Shown: positions 18,080 through 27,483 of the stretch, piece by piece
How positions within the stretch are numbered: position 1 is the first letter of the stretch
Layout of the letters: every line of letters begins with the position of its first letter
DNA from: Frateuria aurantia DSM 6220
Lineage (GTDB): Bacteria > Pseudomonadota > Gammaproteobacteria > Xanthomonadales > Rhodanobacteraceae
Direction: 5' to 3'
NCBI RefSeq assembly: GCF_000242255.2
Contig: NC_017033.1
Span: 2,987,110 to 3,051,109, forward strand
DNA: 64,000 nt
Program-made: the position numbers and the translations under genes
The notes under the pieces: model-generated
Seen by the model: only the letters and a program-made list of their open reading frames with translations
Databases searched by the model: none
What the model was told of the DNA's origin: nothing

Positions 18080-19359
18080 GGCCGCTCCTCCACCGGCAGC
18101 AGATCCCTTGCATGTCCTGCACGCCAGGCCGTGAATGCCCCGGCCACCGCCACCAGACTGCCCAGCAAGGCGACACCCGCCATGCCCACTCCGGCCTGGG
18201 TCAGTGCCTTGATGCCGCTGCTGATGCCGAGATCACCGATGCGCCAGACCGTGGTCTCGATGAAATTCTTGCTCTTGTAACGGTCCTCGCGGGAGGTGCG
18301 GGTATACAGCGAGTCCGAAGCCGGCTTGGTCATGCCATACATCATCGAGCGGGTCGCCACCATCAATACCGCCGGCGGCACCACAGCCATGCCGGCCACC
18401 CAGAAGGGCGAGATGCCGGTCATCGCGATGCCCAGCAACAGCACCGCGTTGATCATCGCCGGAATCATCAGCCCCCAGACGGCACCGAAACGCACCAGCA
18501 GCCAGCGACTGATCGACAACTGCATCACCGCACCGATCAGATTGATCGCCAGATCCAGATGCGAATAGAACGCCACCCGGTCATCCAGCACCGGCAGGTG
18601 GTGCTTGGCATAATCGGCCAGCATCACATAAGCCAGGGTGCCCACCGCATCGCCGAACAGCATCAGCAAGGTGATGTTGCGCAGAAACGGACTGCTGAAC
18701 GTATGGCTGACACCTGCCCATATCGAGCCGCCCATCGAGGCCCCGCTCCCGCTGCCACGGTTGCGCTCGACCACATCCATGCGCCGCAGAATCAGCAAGG
18801 CGCCACTCAAGGCCATGGCCGAGATCACCAGCAGCGGTGGCACGCCCAGCCAGTACACCAGCCGACCGGACAGCCATGGTCCCAGCACGGCCCCGCCCAT
18901 CCCGCCAAAGGCGATCAGCGGGAAATGGGCAGCGGCCTCGGCGCTGGAAAACACATCGGCCATGAAACTCCAGAACAAGGCCACCACAAACAGATTGAAC
19001 ACGCTGGTCCAGACAAAAAACACCAGACCCACCGTCGCCATGCTCTGCCCGCCCTGCAGACCGAAGCAGGGAATAAAGCCGAGCAGGCACAGGCTGAAAA
19101 AACCGTAGCTGAGCGTCAGCAGAAGACGCCGTGAATAGCGGGTCACCAGCCAGCCGAACAAGGGGGTCAGCAGCAGCATCACCAGCAAGGTGCAGCCGAA
19201 ATACCGAGGCAGCGAGGCCGATCCGGCTGCACCGCTGAACTGGTCACGCACTGGTCGTATGATGTAATAAGCCGTCATCAGCAGGAAAAAGCCGGCCGCT
19301 GCCAGCGCTGGACGACGTGCATGCATGTCACTGCGGGAAAATATGCTCACCGGATCCAT
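18070..19359 (-). CDS. MFS-like / nucleotide-translocase-like membrane transporter
   Basis: This 429-residue protein has about 12 hydrophobic segments spread over its length. N-terminal sequence such as LMTAYYIIRPVRDQFSG, and DSLYTRTSREDRYKSKNFIETTVWRIGD later, recall the MFS subgroup related to ATP/ADP translocases (NTT/TlcC-like). In gammaproteobacteria this subgroup is uncharacterised, so I give no substrate. The start could be the ATG at 19359 or an internal Met 11 codons later just before the first helix. Its 3' end overlaps the convergent glycosyltransferase. Confidence 0.75.
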   Translation of the reverse strand: MDPVSIFSRSDMHARRPALAAAGFFLLMTAYYIIRPVRDQFSGAAGSASLPRYFGCTLLVMLLLTPLFGWLVTRYSRRLLLTLSYGFFSLCLLGFIPCFGLQGGQSMATVGLVFFVWTSVFNLFVVALFWSFMADVFSSAEAAAHFPLIAFGGMGGAVLGPWLSGRLVYWLGVPPLLVISAMALSGALLILRRMDVVERNRGSGSGASMGGSIWAGVSHTFSSPFLRNITLLMLFGDAVGTLAYVMLADYAKHHLPVLDDRVAFYSHLDLAINLIGAVMQLSISRWLLVRFGAVWGLMIPAMINAVLLLGIAMTGISPFWVAGMAVVPPAVLMVATRSMMYGMTKPASDSLYTRTSREDRYKSKNFIETTVWRIGDLGISSGIKALTQAGVGMAGVALLGSLVAVAGAFTAWRAGHARDLLPVEERPQD

Positions 19360-20280
19360 CCAGGCCGAAGAGTGCGCAGCCTAACACCGCGGTGGAAAAG
19401 CGGGTATCCCTGTGGTACCCGACCTGCCGCTCCCGCAGGCAACCCGCCCCTCATCGTCGTATGTCGCCTGCGACGCCCCCATCCCCGGCCATGCCCCTCC
19501 CGCACAGGTGGCCGGCTGGCGGCTCGCCCGAGCCCGCCGTTCTCTCGTCAAAGCCATCATCGCCATGTCGTGCTCCAGCCCTTCCGCGCTCGCCCTCAGC
19601 ATGGCCTTGCTGTCTAGGCCCTTTCCCCCGGACGGCAAGCAGGTGACCGATGACGCGGCGCTCATCGCCCGGGCCTGCCTGCCCACCATCCGCATCCACG
19701 CTGCCGAAGTCAATGACGTCTCCTGACGCCATCGGACAAAGCAGCGCCATCGCGGTCGGTCATGTGCCGGTGTTCGCACACACCGGGATAAACCGATGCC
19801 ACCACCCGCGAACCGCTGCTCCCCGATACCGTGTTCCGGCCGGCCTCGCTGTCCAAGGCCTTGTCATCGATCCTGACCGCACGCCCTGTTCAGGTTGGCG
19901 ATTTCGACTGGAATACGACTCCGTCATATGCTTCCGGACTTCCATCCGAGAACGCCCGCGAACACGCAGGCAGCCATGGCCGGGGATACCCTCGAACAAC
20001 GGAGCGGCCTGCCGGCAATATCTGTGACCATCTGATCGAGGCCGCCCCGCCCATTGAACAGGTCGACCGGGTATGTCCGAAGCACCAGCGTGACAGCTGC
20101 CAGCATGTCGCCTGAAGCAAAGCTGATCGGCGACGTGGCCAGCGCAAAGCCGGGCAATCCCTGCCCAGCCTGGTCAAGCGGCCATGATTCCGGCGGCCGG
20201 TCATGCCCCGTGAGCGGTTTTCCGGAAAGCCCTCCGCGAACGACTGGATCCGGCCGTATCATCGATGCACGACAGGCACG
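19360..20280. other. Long gene-free interval
   Basis: These 921 GC-rich bases lie upstream of the transporter gene. Reading frames of up to about 145 codons exist on both strands, but none looks like a protein family I know, has a good ribosome site, or shows protein-like composition throughout. It may be decayed DNA or hold an unrecognised RNA. Confidence 0.45.
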
Positions 20281-20305
20281 AAAAAGCCCCTCTGACGAGG
20301 GGCTT
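20281..20305 (-). terminator. Rho-independent terminator of the MetJ-H1 gene
   Basis: On the minus strand a 9-bp stem (AAGCCCCTC / GAGGGGCTT, GTCA loop) runs into TTTTTCG. It sits 56 bases after the MetJ-H1 stop codon. This is a textbook intrinsic terminator. Confidence 0.9.
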
Positions 20306-20360
20306 CGCATGATGCCGGGGTGACAGGGCGCCGGGCGTTCTGCCACCAATGGGCACAAGC

Positions 20361-20777
20361 TTATTTCTTGGCCTTGCTGACGCGGCTGACCTTGGCCGGA
20401 GCAGCCACGGTCGCGGTCTTCTTGGCCGATGCCTTCTTGACCGGAGCAGCCTTGACCGGCGCGGCCTTGGCGGCAACCGCCTTTGCCGGCGCGGCCTTGA
20501 CCGGAGCCGCCTTCTTGGCCACCGGCTTCTTGGCCACGGCCTTCACCGGTGCCGCCTTGGCAACAGCCTTCTTCGGCGCGGCCTTCTTCGCGACGACAGG
20601 CTTGGCGACGGCCTTTTTCGGGGCAGCCTTCTTGGCGGCCACGGGCGCCTTGGCAGCGACCTTGCGGGTCACCGGCTTGGCAGCGGCCTTCTTGGCGGCA
20701 GCCTTGACCGGAGCGGCCTTGGCCGGGGCAGCCTTCTTGGCGCCCGGCTTCTTGACCACGGCCTTCTTGGCCGCGGT
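20361..20777 (-). repeat. Low-complexity repeat array encoding the Lys/Ala tail
   Basis: The tail-coding DNA is made of imperfect repeats of short GCC/AAG-rich units (GCGGCCTTG, GCAGCCTTC and variants on the plus strand). Such arrays change copy number easily, so tail length probably varies between strains. Confidence 0.7.
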
Positions 20778-21017
20778 GGCCACGACGCGCTTCAGCTCGT
20801 CATCGGTAGGCAGAGGCTGACCAGTGAAGGCATGCAGGAAAGCTTCCACCAGCAGGTCGCTGTTGGTCGCGTGACGCAGGTTGTTGACCTGGCGATGGGT
20901 GCGCTCATCGGAAAGCAGGCGCAGCACGTGCAGGGGGATCGACACGGTGATCTTGCGGACCGCGCCGGCCTTTTCGCCGTGCTCGACATAAGGCTTGATG
21001 AATTTGTTTGATGCCAT
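20361..21017 (-). CDS. MetJ-type ribbon-helix-helix domain fused to histone-H1-like Lys/Ala tail
   Basis: Residues 1 to about 78 closely match the methionine repressor Met[23 protein letters not shown], then [17 protein letters not shown] and [13 protein letters not shown]. The beta-strand that reads DNA (KITVS) and the helix region that binds S-adenosylmethionine in E. coli MetJ are both kept. MetJ's C-terminal helix is missing. In its place is a tail of about 138 residues built almost wholly of Lys, Ala, Pro and Val ([11 protein letters not shown] type), like bacterial H1-like proteins and AlgP. The 218-residue product should bind DNA specifically through the RHH dimer and non-specifically through the tail. 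The ATG at 21017 is preferred over an upstream TTG. It has its own promoter and terminator and lies 344 bases after gcvPA on the same strand. Confidence 0.88.
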   Translation of the reverse strand: MASNKFIKPYVEHGEKAGAVRKITVSIPLHVLRLLSDERTHRQVNNLRHATNSDLLVEAFLHAFTGQPLPTDDELKRVVATAAKKAVVKKPGAKKAAPAKAAPVKAAAKKAAAKPVTRKVAAKAPVAAKKAAPKKAVAKPVVAKKAAPKKAVAKAAPVKAVAKKPVAKKAAPVKAAPAKAVAAKAAPVKAAPVKKASAKKTATVAAPAKVSRVSKAKK

Positions 21018-21045
21018 GGCTTTTGATTCCAATCAGTTGCAGCGA

Positions 21046-21074
21046 AAATTATTCCGGAAGCGCGGGGCTGTCAA
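21046..21074 (-). promoter_or_regulatory. Sigma-70-like promoter of the MetJ-H1 gene
   Basis: A perfect TTGACA -35 box (21074-21069) is followed after 17 bases by TAATTT (21051-21046), a weaker -10 box. The leader to the ATG at 21017 would be only about 20 bases. Confidence 0.5.
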
Positions 21075-21118
21075 TGAATTTTACTCTTAAATGAATTGAC
21101 TGCATGCTTTTGAATTCA

Positions 21119-21150
21119 GTGCATTTACCGTCCTGGACGGCAAAATGCAC
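21119..21150. repeat. Inverted repeat upstream of the MetJ-H1 promoter
   Basis: GTGCATTT-A-CCGTCC and GGACGG-CA-AAATGCAC form a near-perfect 14-15 bp inverted repeat with one central base. It lies 45 bases upstream of the -35 box. It has no T-tract, so it looks more like an operator or a hairpin than a terminator. Confidence 0.45.
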
Positions 21151-21171
21151 ACCGGAAAATTCTCATGGTAT

Positions 21172-21187
21172 AGACTTCCATACGCCT
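21172..21187. promoter_or_regulatory. Possible pair of degenerate met boxes
   Basis: AGACTTCC followed directly by ATACGCCT: each matches the E. coli met box AGACGTCT at 6 of 8 positions, in the required head-to-tail 8-bp spacing. It lies about 98 bases upstream of the -35 box. Short degenerate motifs occur by chance, so this is only a candidate. Confidence 0.2.
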
Positions 21188-21361
21188 CAGAAGAAAATCA
21201 TCGTGAAGACACGACAACCTCACAAGCATCTGATTTGCATGAAATAAATCAAGAAAAGCCCAGCACCCGCGGACATGCACCCGCGACTGTCAGGCAGATC
21301 CAATGAATGAGGCTGCGACCTTACGGCACGCCAGCCTCCATGAACAGAACACGACTGGGGT

Positions 21362-22711
21362 TCAGCCCAGTGCGCGCTCCAAAGCGGTGGCATAGGCCTC
21401 GATATCGTCCGCCGTGTGAACCTCGGTGGCGCAGACCAGCAAGGTATGGGCATGACCGGCATACTCGCTGCCCACCGCAAAACCGGCGACGATGTTCTCG
21501 GCAGCCAGAGCGGTGATGACCTGCTCGGCAGGAACCGGCAGGCTCAAGGCCAGCTCGTGGAAGAACGGCTGGTCGAAGCGCTGCGACACGCCCTTGATCT
21601 TCAGCAGACGATCACGCAACGCACGCGTGTTCTGCATGCTCTGTGCCGCGACGCGACGCAGGCCTTCCGGGCCCAGCAGGGACATGTAGATGGTTGCCGC
21701 CGTCACCAGCAGGCCCTGGTTGGTGCAGATGTTGGAATTGGCCTTGGCCCGGCGGATGTGCTGCTCGCGCGCCTGCAGGGTCAGGGCGAACCCCGGCTTG
21801 CCATCCAGATCGGTGGTGCGGCCCACAATGCGCCCCGACATCTGGCGGATATAAGCCTGCTTGCAGGCCAGGATCCCGAAATACGGACCGCCCGACGACA
21901 ACGGCACGCCCAGCGGCTGGCCGTCGCCACAGACGATGTCGACCCCGGCGGTCCCCCACTCGCCCGGCGCCGGCAATACCGCCAGCGACATGGGGTTGAC
22001 CACCGCGATGGCCAGCGCCCCCTGGGCATGGGCCCAATCGGTCAGTGCATCCACATCTTCCAGCACGCCGAAGAAGTTGGGCTGCGGAATCACCAGCGCG
22101 GAGAACGCGCCCAGAGCCGCGGCATCCAGGCTTGCCGGATCCAGCCGCCCGTCAGGCACCGGCAGCTCGACCACCTCGACGTTCTGCAGGCCGACAATGG
22201 TCTTCAGCGTCTGCCGATAGGCGGGATGCACGCTTTCCGGCACCAGCACCCGGGGCACACCCTTCCTGACCGAGCGGATGGCCATCAGCACCGCCTCGGC
22301 CAACGAGGTCGCCCCGTCATACAGCGAGGCATTGCTGACATCCATGCCGGTCAGACGCGCCATCATGGTCTGGTATTCGTAGATCAGCTGCAGGGTGCCC
22401 TGGCTGGCCTCGGCCTGGTAGGGGGTATACGCCGAGTAGTATTCACCCCGGGTGGTAATCGCCCATACCGCCGCCGGGACATGATGCTGATAGGCACCGG
22501 CACCCACGAAATTCAGCGGCACCCCGTCCTGCGCCGCACGCTCGCGCATCAACCGGCCGACCTGCATTTCGTTCATGCCCGCCGGTACCTGCCGGAGCAC
22601 CGACTGCTTCAGCCCGGCGGGAATTTCGTCAAACAAGTCTTCGATCTGCTCGACCCCGATGGTCTTGAGCATCGCTTGGACATCGGATTCGGAGTGCGGA
22701 ATAAAAGGCAT
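21362..22711 (-). CDS. gcvPA: Glycine dehydrogenase (decarboxylating) subunit 1
   Basis: This 449-residue protein is the N-terminal half of P-protein from the glycine cleavage system, in the two-subunit form. It shows [59 protein letters not shown] and CTNQGLLV, all typical of GcvPA. The PLP lysine lies in GcvPB, which is not in this window. It follows gcvH by 85 bases and is the last gene of the gcvT-gcvH-gcvPA set, so GcvPB must be encoded elsewhere. Confidence 0.95.
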   Translation of the reverse strand: MPFIPHSESDVQAMLKTIGVEQIEDLFDEIPAGLKQSVLRQVPAGMNEMQVGRLMRERAAQDGVPLNFVGAGAYQHHVPAAVWAITTRGEYYSAYTPYQAEASQGTLQLIYEYQTMMARLTGMDVSNASLYDGATSLAEAVLMAIRSVRKGVPRVLVPESVHPAYRQTLKTIVGLQNVEVVELPVPDGRLDPASLDAAALGAFSALVIPQPNFFGVLEDVDALTDWAHAQGALAIAVVNPMSLAVLPAPGEWGTAGVDIVCGDGQPLGVPLSSGGPYFGILACKQAYIRQMSGRIVGRTTDLDGKPGFALTLQAREQHIRRAKANSNICTNQGLLVTAATIYMSLLGPEGLRRVAAQSMQNTRALRDRLLKIKGVSQRFDQPFFHELALSLPVPAEQVITALAAENIVAGFAVGSEYAGHAHTLLVCATEVHTADDIEAYATALERALG

Positions 22712-22796
22712 GGGGCACCAGGCAACGGGTCTTGTAAATGACGACTGCCGGACACGACGGGCGGCCGGCAGTATTGAAACGATCAGCCGGGAAGGA

Positions 22797-23192
22797 TCAG
22801 TGATCTTCCGATTCGATCAGCTCGGCATAGGCATCGGCATCAAGAAGCTCGTCCAGCTCGGCGCGGTCGCTGACCTTCAGCAACACCACCCAGCCGGCGC
22901 CATAGGCATCTTCATTGATGATTTCCGGCTGATCCAGCAGGGCCGCATTGACTTCCACCACCTCGCCCGAAACCGGCGCGTAGATATCGGAAGCAGCCTT
23001 GACCGACTCGACCACGGCCAGACCGGCACCGGCCTGAAGGCTGGCACCGACTTCCGGAAGTTCGACATAGACCAGGTCACCCAGCTGTGACTGGGCATGG
23101 TCGGAAATGCCGACCCGGACCAGGCCGTCGTCTTCGATACGCGCCCATTCATGGGATTTCAGAAATTTAAGATCGCCGGGGATCTCGCTCAT
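22797..23192 (-). CDS. gcvH: Glycine cleavage system H protein
   Basis: This 131-residue lipoyl carrier shuttles the aminomethyl group between P-, T- and L-proteins. The lipoylated lysine is in [19 protein letters not shown] (Lys 65). The N-terminal [18 protein letters not shown] and [13 protein letters not shown] near the end are standard. I choose the ATG at 23192; the frame is open much further upstream but the extra sequence is not protein-like and runs toward gcvT. It is the middle gene of the gcv set. Confidence 0.96.
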   Translation of the reverse strand: MSEIPGDLKFLKSHEWARIEDDGLVRVGISDHAQSQLGDLVYVELPEVGASLQAGAGLAVVESVKAASDIYAPVSGEVVEVNAALLDQPEIINEDAYGAGWVVLLKVSDRAELDELLDADAYAELIESEDH

Positions 23193-23298
23193 AATCTGGG
23201 GTCCAATCGCTGAAGTTGAATAAAGTCGGGTTGAAACTGGCGACAAGCCATCTGCAAGTGTAACGGCTCGCCGCGCAGGGGAGAACGGATGGCGCCGA

Positions 23299-24399
23299 TC
23301 AGATGCCCTCGCAGGGCTTCCCGTCGCGCACAAAGGGGTATTTGACCTGCCGCACCGGCAACTCTCGGCCGCGGATATCGACCCGCACATCGCCCAGCTC
23401 GCCGGCAGGCACCCGCGCAAAGGCGATCGAGCGCTGCAAGGTCGGCGAAAACGTGCCGGACAGGATCTCGCCCTCACCGGCGGCCGTCAGCACTTTCTGG
23501 CCATGCCGCAGCACACCCTTGCCGTCCAGTACCAGTCCGATCAGCTGTCGCGGCACGCCAGCGGACCGCTGAGCCTCCAGCGCGGCGCGCCCGACAAAGT
23601 CGCGTCCCTCGTCCAGCGATACGGTCCAGGCCAGACCGGCCTCCCAGGGCGTGACCGTCTCGTCCATGTCCTGGCCGTAAAGATTCATGCCGGCTTCCAG
23701 CCGCAGGGTATCGCGGGCGCCCAGACCGGCGGGGGCCACGCCGGCCGCCAGCAGGGCCTGCCAGAAGGCTTCGGCCTGACCGGCCGGCAAAATGACCTCG
23801 AAGCCGTCCTCGCCGGTATAACCGGTACGGGCGACAAACAGATCGAAACCCTCCAGCCCCCTGGCCTGACGGGCGGCGAACTTGCCCAGCCCGGCGATGG
23901 CCTCCTGCGATTCGGCACTCAGCAGGCCGATGACCTTCTCCCGGGCCTGCGGCCCCTGGATGGCGATCATCGCGAAATCCGGGCGCTCCTTCACTTCGAC
24001 GTCAAAGGCCCTGGCGCGGGCCTGCAGCCAGGCCAGATCCTTGTCGCGGGTGGAGGCATTCACCACCAGCCGGAAATGCCGCTCGTCCAGGAAATACACA
24101 ATCAGATCGTCGATCACTCCGCCCTGCTCATTGAGCATGCAGGAGTACAAGGCCTTCCCCGGACGCTTCAGCTTGTCGACGTTGTTGGCCAGCAGATACC
24201 GCAGAAATTCCCGGACCCGCTCGCCATGCAGATCGACTACCGTCATGTGCGAGACATCGAACATGCCGGCCGCCTGGCGCACGACATGATGCTCGTCCAG
24301 CTGCGAACCGTAATTGATCGGCATGTCCCAGCCGCCGAAATCCACCATGCGGGCGCCGGCCGTCCGATGACTGGCGTTGAGAACGGTCTGTGCGGTCAT
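23299..24399 (-). CDS. gcvT: Aminomethyltransferase (glycine cleavage T protein)
   Basis: This 366-residue folate-dependent enzyme takes the aminomethyl group from H-protein and makes methylene-THF and ammonia. Conserved features include [39 protein letters not shown] (catalytic Asp region), [12 protein letters not shown] and [14 protein letters not shown]. Length is normal. It is the first gene of the gcv set and divergent from the Mla-type operon (146-base gap). I looked for a glycine riboswitch in that gap and found none. Confidence 0.96.
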   Translation of the reverse strand: MTAQTVLNASHRTAGARMVDFGGWDMPINYGSQLDEHHVVRQAAGMFDVSHMTVVDLHGERVREFLRYLLANNVDKLKRPGKALYSCMLNEQGGVIDDLIVYFLDERHFRLVVNASTRDKDLAWLQARARAFDVEVKERPDFAMIAIQGPQAREKVIGLLSAESQEAIAGLGKFAARQARGLEGFDLFVARTGYTGEDGFEVILPAGQAEAFWQALLAAGVAPAGLGARDTLRLEAGMNLYGQDMDETVTPWEAGLAWTVSLDEGRDFVGRAALEAQRSAGVPRQLIGLVLDGKGVLRHGQKVLTAAGEGEILSGTFSPTLQRSIAFARVPAGELGDVRVDIRGRELPVRQVKYPFVRDGKPCEGI

Positions 24400-24545
24400 G
24401 AGCGGATATCCCAGGGCAAAGGAGGCGATTATCGCCGTTTACGGGGCCGGATATCAAAGACTCTCAACGGTTTGCGGCAGCAGGGCACAAACCCTGACTG
24501 CAAAATCACCTTGCAAAACCCTTCCGCAGGCTGAATCATCGCCCA

Positions 24546-25691
24546 ATGAACGCCACATCCTCAGCCGGCCAGGCTCATGTCGACACCGGTTCATCGCCGC
24601 CCAGGCTGATGCTGAGCGGCGACTGGACCCTGGCCAGCTATCCCGAATTGCTGCAGACCTGCGAGGCCATCCAGAGCCAGATCACCGCCCAGACCGTCAT
24701 CGACCTCGACGGACTCAGCCGCCTGGATACCGCCGGCGCCGACCTGATCAACCAGCTGTGCGAGCCCATTCCCGCAGCCGAGCGCTGGTCGGACCACGAG
24801 CACCAGCCCGGCGGACGGCTGGCCATGCTGCGACTGGTCGCCCAGGCGCGGCAAGGCTACGGTCCGCCGCCACCGCCGCCAGGCCGCCGGACCCTGACCG
24901 ACGGGCTGGCCCATATCGGCGAGGTCATGGCCGGCATCGGCCAGACCACGGTCCAGCTGCTGGGCTTCGGCGGTCTGGTGCTGGCCTCGCTGGCCCGCGA
25001 GGTGAGCCACCCTTCACGCTGGCGGCTGACCGCACTGAACGCGCAGATCGAGCAGACCGGCTGGAATGCCATTCCCATCGTCGCCCTGCTGACCTTCATG
25101 GTCGGAGCCGTGGTCGCCTTTCTGGGCGCCACCGTGCTGAAGGACTTCGGTGCCACCATCTATACCGTCGACCTGGTCGCCTTCTCCTTCCTGCGCGAGT
25201 TCGGGGTACTGCTGACCGCCATCCTGCTGGCCGGCCGGACCGCCAGCGCCTTCACCGCCCAGATCGGCTCGATGCGGGCCAATCAGGAAGTCGATGCCCT
25301 GCGCACCCTGGGCCTGGATCCGGTCGCGCTGCTGGTCATCCCGCGCGTGCTGGCCTTGCTGATCTCGCTGCCGGCCCTGACCTTTATCGCGATGCTGGCC
25401 GGCTTGTGCGGCGGCGCCATGGTCTGCAGCCTGACTCTGGATATTTCGCCGACCATGTTCCTTGGTCTGCTGCACAGCGATATCCCGGTGGCCAATTTTC
25501 TGGTCGGCCTGGTCAAGGCGCCGATCTTCGCCTTCGTGATTGCCTTGATCGGCTGCCGCGAAGGCTTCCGGGTCAGCGGCAGCGCCGCCTCGGTCGGCGC
25601 CCACACCACCTCCAGCGTGGTGCAGTCGATTTTCGTGGTGATCCTGCTGGATGCGCTGGCCGCCCTGTTCTTTATGGAGATGGGCTGGTGA
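24546..25691 (+). CDS. MlaE-type ABC permease with N-terminal STAS domain
   Basis: This 381-residue protein fuses a STAS domain (about 18-100; VIDLDGLSRLDTAGADLINQL) through a proline-rich linker (PPPPPPG near 110) to an MlaE/YrbE permease (about 120-381) with 5-6 transmembrane segments. The MlaE hallmark EFGVLLTAILLAGRTASAFTAQIGSMRANQEVDAL is present. In the E. coli Mla system the STAS protein is the separate MlaB. The complex moves phospholipids or related hydrophobic molecules between inner and outer membrane. It heads a four-gene set in which every junction overlaps by 1-4 bases, indicating translational coupling. Confidence 0.92.
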   Translation: MNATSSAGQAHVDTGSSPPRLMLSGDWTLASYPELLQTCEAIQSQITAQTVIDLDGLSRLDTAGADLINQLCEPIPAAERWSDHEHQPGGRLAMLRLVAQARQGYGPPPPPPGRRTLTDGLAHIGEVMAGIGQTTVQLLGFGGLVLASLAREVSHPSRWRLTALNAQIEQTGWNAIPIVALLTFMVGAVVAFLGATVLKDFGATIYTVDLVAFSFLREFGVLLTAILLAGRTASAFTAQIGSMRANQEVDALRTLGLDPVALLVIPRVLALLISLPALTFIAMLAGLCGGAMVCSLTLDISPTMFLGLLHSDIPVANFLVGLVKAPIFAFVIALIGCREGFRVSGSAASVGAHTTSSVVQSIFVVILLDALAALFFMEMGW

Positions 25692-26545
25692 GCGGCAGCG
25701 GCGCAATCATGCCGGGCACGGCCAGGCCCGCGACCTCTGGCACCGGCACGGAGGATCAGGATGTCGTCGTCGCCATCCACGATCTGCGCAACCAGTTCGG
25801 TCCCCAGGTCGTGCACGACCATCTGGATCTGCAGATCCGCCGCGGCGAAATCCTCGGCGTGGTCGGCGGCTCCGGCACCGGCAAATCGGTGCTGCTGCGC
25901 TCCATCATCGGACTGCAGCCACCGACCCAGGGCGAGGTCCGGGTGTTCGGCGAGGATCTGCTGAGTCTGGATACCGAAGCCCGCGAGAAACTGGAGCAGC
26001 GCTTCGGCGTGCTGTTCCAGAACGGTGCCCTGTTCTCCTCGCAGACGGTGATCGAGAACATCGCGATGCCGATGATCGAGCATGCCGGACTCGATCGCGT
26101 GCAGGCCACGCAGCTGGCCCATCTGAAACTGGCCCTGGTCGGTCTGACCCGCGAGGCCGCCAACAAATATCCTTCCGAACTGTCCGGCGGCATGGTCAAG
26201 CGCGCAGCGCTGGCCCGTGCGCTGGCGCTGGATCCCGAAATCCTGTTTCTGGACGAGCCTACCGCCGGGCTGGATCCGATTGCCGCCGCCGCCTTCGACC
26301 AGCTGATCCAGACCCTGCGCGATGCCCTGGGTCTGACCGTGTTCCTGGTCACCCATGATCTGGACACGCTCTACACCATCTGCGACCGGGTCGCCGTGAT
26401 TTCACAGAAGCGGGTCCTGGTCTGCGCGCCGCTGGACCAGGTCGCCGAAACACCCGATGCCTGGGTGCAGGCTTATTTTCACGGTCCCAGAGGACGTGCG
26501 GCCGAAGCCGCCTCGCTCCGGGCATCCACACGACAGGTAGACTGA
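25688..26545 (+). CDS. MlaF-type ABC transporter ATPase
   Basis: This 285-residue ATPase energises the MlaE/MCE lipid transporter. It has Walker A GGSGTGKS (about 60-67), the LSGGMVKR signature (about 164-171), Walker B LFLDEPTAGLD and the H-loop VTHDLD. The GTG start (25688) overlaps the permease stop in a GTGA junction. The first 30 residues or so are extra to the ABC fold. An ATG eight codons inside is possible, but the GTGA overlap is the better start. Confidence 0.92.
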   Translation: MSGSGAIMPGTARPATSGTGTEDQDVVVAIHDLRNQFGPQVVHDHLDLQIRRGEILGVVGGSGTGKSVLLRSIIGLQPPTQGEVRVFGEDLLSLDTEAREKLEQRFGVLFQNGALFSSQTVIENIAMPMIEHAGLDRVQATQLAHLKLALVGLTREAANKYPSELSGGMVKRAALARALALDPEILFLDEPTAGLDPIAAAAFDQLIQTLRDALGLTVFLVTHDLDTLYTICDRVAVISQKRVLVCAPLDQVAETPDAWVQAYFHGPRGRAAEAASLRASTRQVD

Positions 26546-27483
26546 TGGAAACCCGCGCGCATCACGTGCTGATCGGACTGTTCACCGTACTGACGGTGAC
26601 GGCCTCCCTGCTGTTTGCCCTGTGGCTGGGCCATGCCGGCGGCAACGAAAAGCAGAACACCTACCGGATCATCTTCCGCGAATCGGTCAACGGACTCTCG
26701 CAAGGCGCCGCCGTCCAGTACAACGGCATCAGTGTCGGCGACATACGCAAACTGCAGCTGGATCCGGCCGATCCGCGCCGGGTCATCGCCATCATCCGCG
26801 TCAATGCCAGCACGCCGATCAAGCAGGACACCCACGCCAAGCTGATGCTGACCAGTGTCACCGGCGGCGCGGTGATCATGCTCAGCGGCGGCAGCCCCGA
26901 CTCGCCCTCGCTGGAACCCGTCGACCACGAACCGCCGACCATCATCGCCGACCGCTCGCCCCTGAGCCGCCTGCTGAACAACGGCGAAGACATGATGACC
27001 TCGATCAACGAGATCGTGGCCCGGGTCAACCGCATGGTGTCGCCAGACAATATCCGGCATATCAATCAGACCCTGGCCAATCTGGACACCATCACCGGCG
27101 CGGTCGCCTCCCAGCGCCAGGATCTGCATGACCTGGTCGGCCAGCTGACCGACATCACCGGCCAGACCCGCCAGCTGATCCAGCAAAGCCAGAGTCTGGT
27201 CACCCATACCGATCAGCTGCTGCAGCACCAGGGCACCCAGATCATGGACCACAGCCAGCAGACCCTGGACAACCTGCAGCACATCACGGCCACGCTGGAC
27301 CAGCTGCTGAGCCGCAATCAGGGCGCGCTGGACCGCGGCATGCAAGGGGCCGCCGAACTGGGGCCGGCCATCCACCAGCTGCAGCGCAGCCTGATCGACC
27401 TGCGCCAGTTCACCGGCCAGCTGAAAGCCAATCCCTCCAGCCTGTTGCGGGGCGAGGACCAACGCAAGGAATTCGTACCGTGA
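26545..27483 (+). CDS. MCE-domain (MlaD-like) substrate-binding protein
   Basis: This 312-residue protein has an N-terminal transmembrane anchor (about 8-30), one MCE domain (about 38-115; TYRIIFRESVNGLSQGAAVQYNGISVGDIRKL) and a long, mostly helical Gln-rich C-terminal region (about 160-290) predicted to be coiled coil. Single-MCE proteins form hexameric rings in the periplasm through which lipid passes. The C-terminal helices are longer than in E. coli MlaD (about 180 residues in total), resembling the tube-forming types. Its ATG overlaps the ATPase stop (TGATG). Confidence 0.92.
   Translation: METRAHHVLIGLFTVLTVTASLLFALWLGHAGGNEKQNTYRIIFRESVNGLSQGAAVQYNGISVGDIRKLQLDPADPRRVIAIIRVNASTPIKQDTHAKLMLTSVTGGAVIMLSGGSPDSPSLEPVDHEPPTIIADRSPLSRLLNNGEDMMTSINEIVARVNRMVSPDNIRHINQTLANLDTITGAVASQRQDLHDLVGQLTDITGQTRQLIQQSQSLVTHTDQLLQHQGTQIMDHSQQTLDNLQHITATLDQLLSRNQGALDRGMQGAAELGPAIHQLQRSLIDLRQFTGQLKANPSSLLRGEDQRKEFVP

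Noticed and set aside
24400-24545. Glycine riboswitch in front of gcvT
   Set aside because: The 146-base region lacks the conserved tandem aptamer cores and is too short for a tandem glycine riboswitch plus expression platform.
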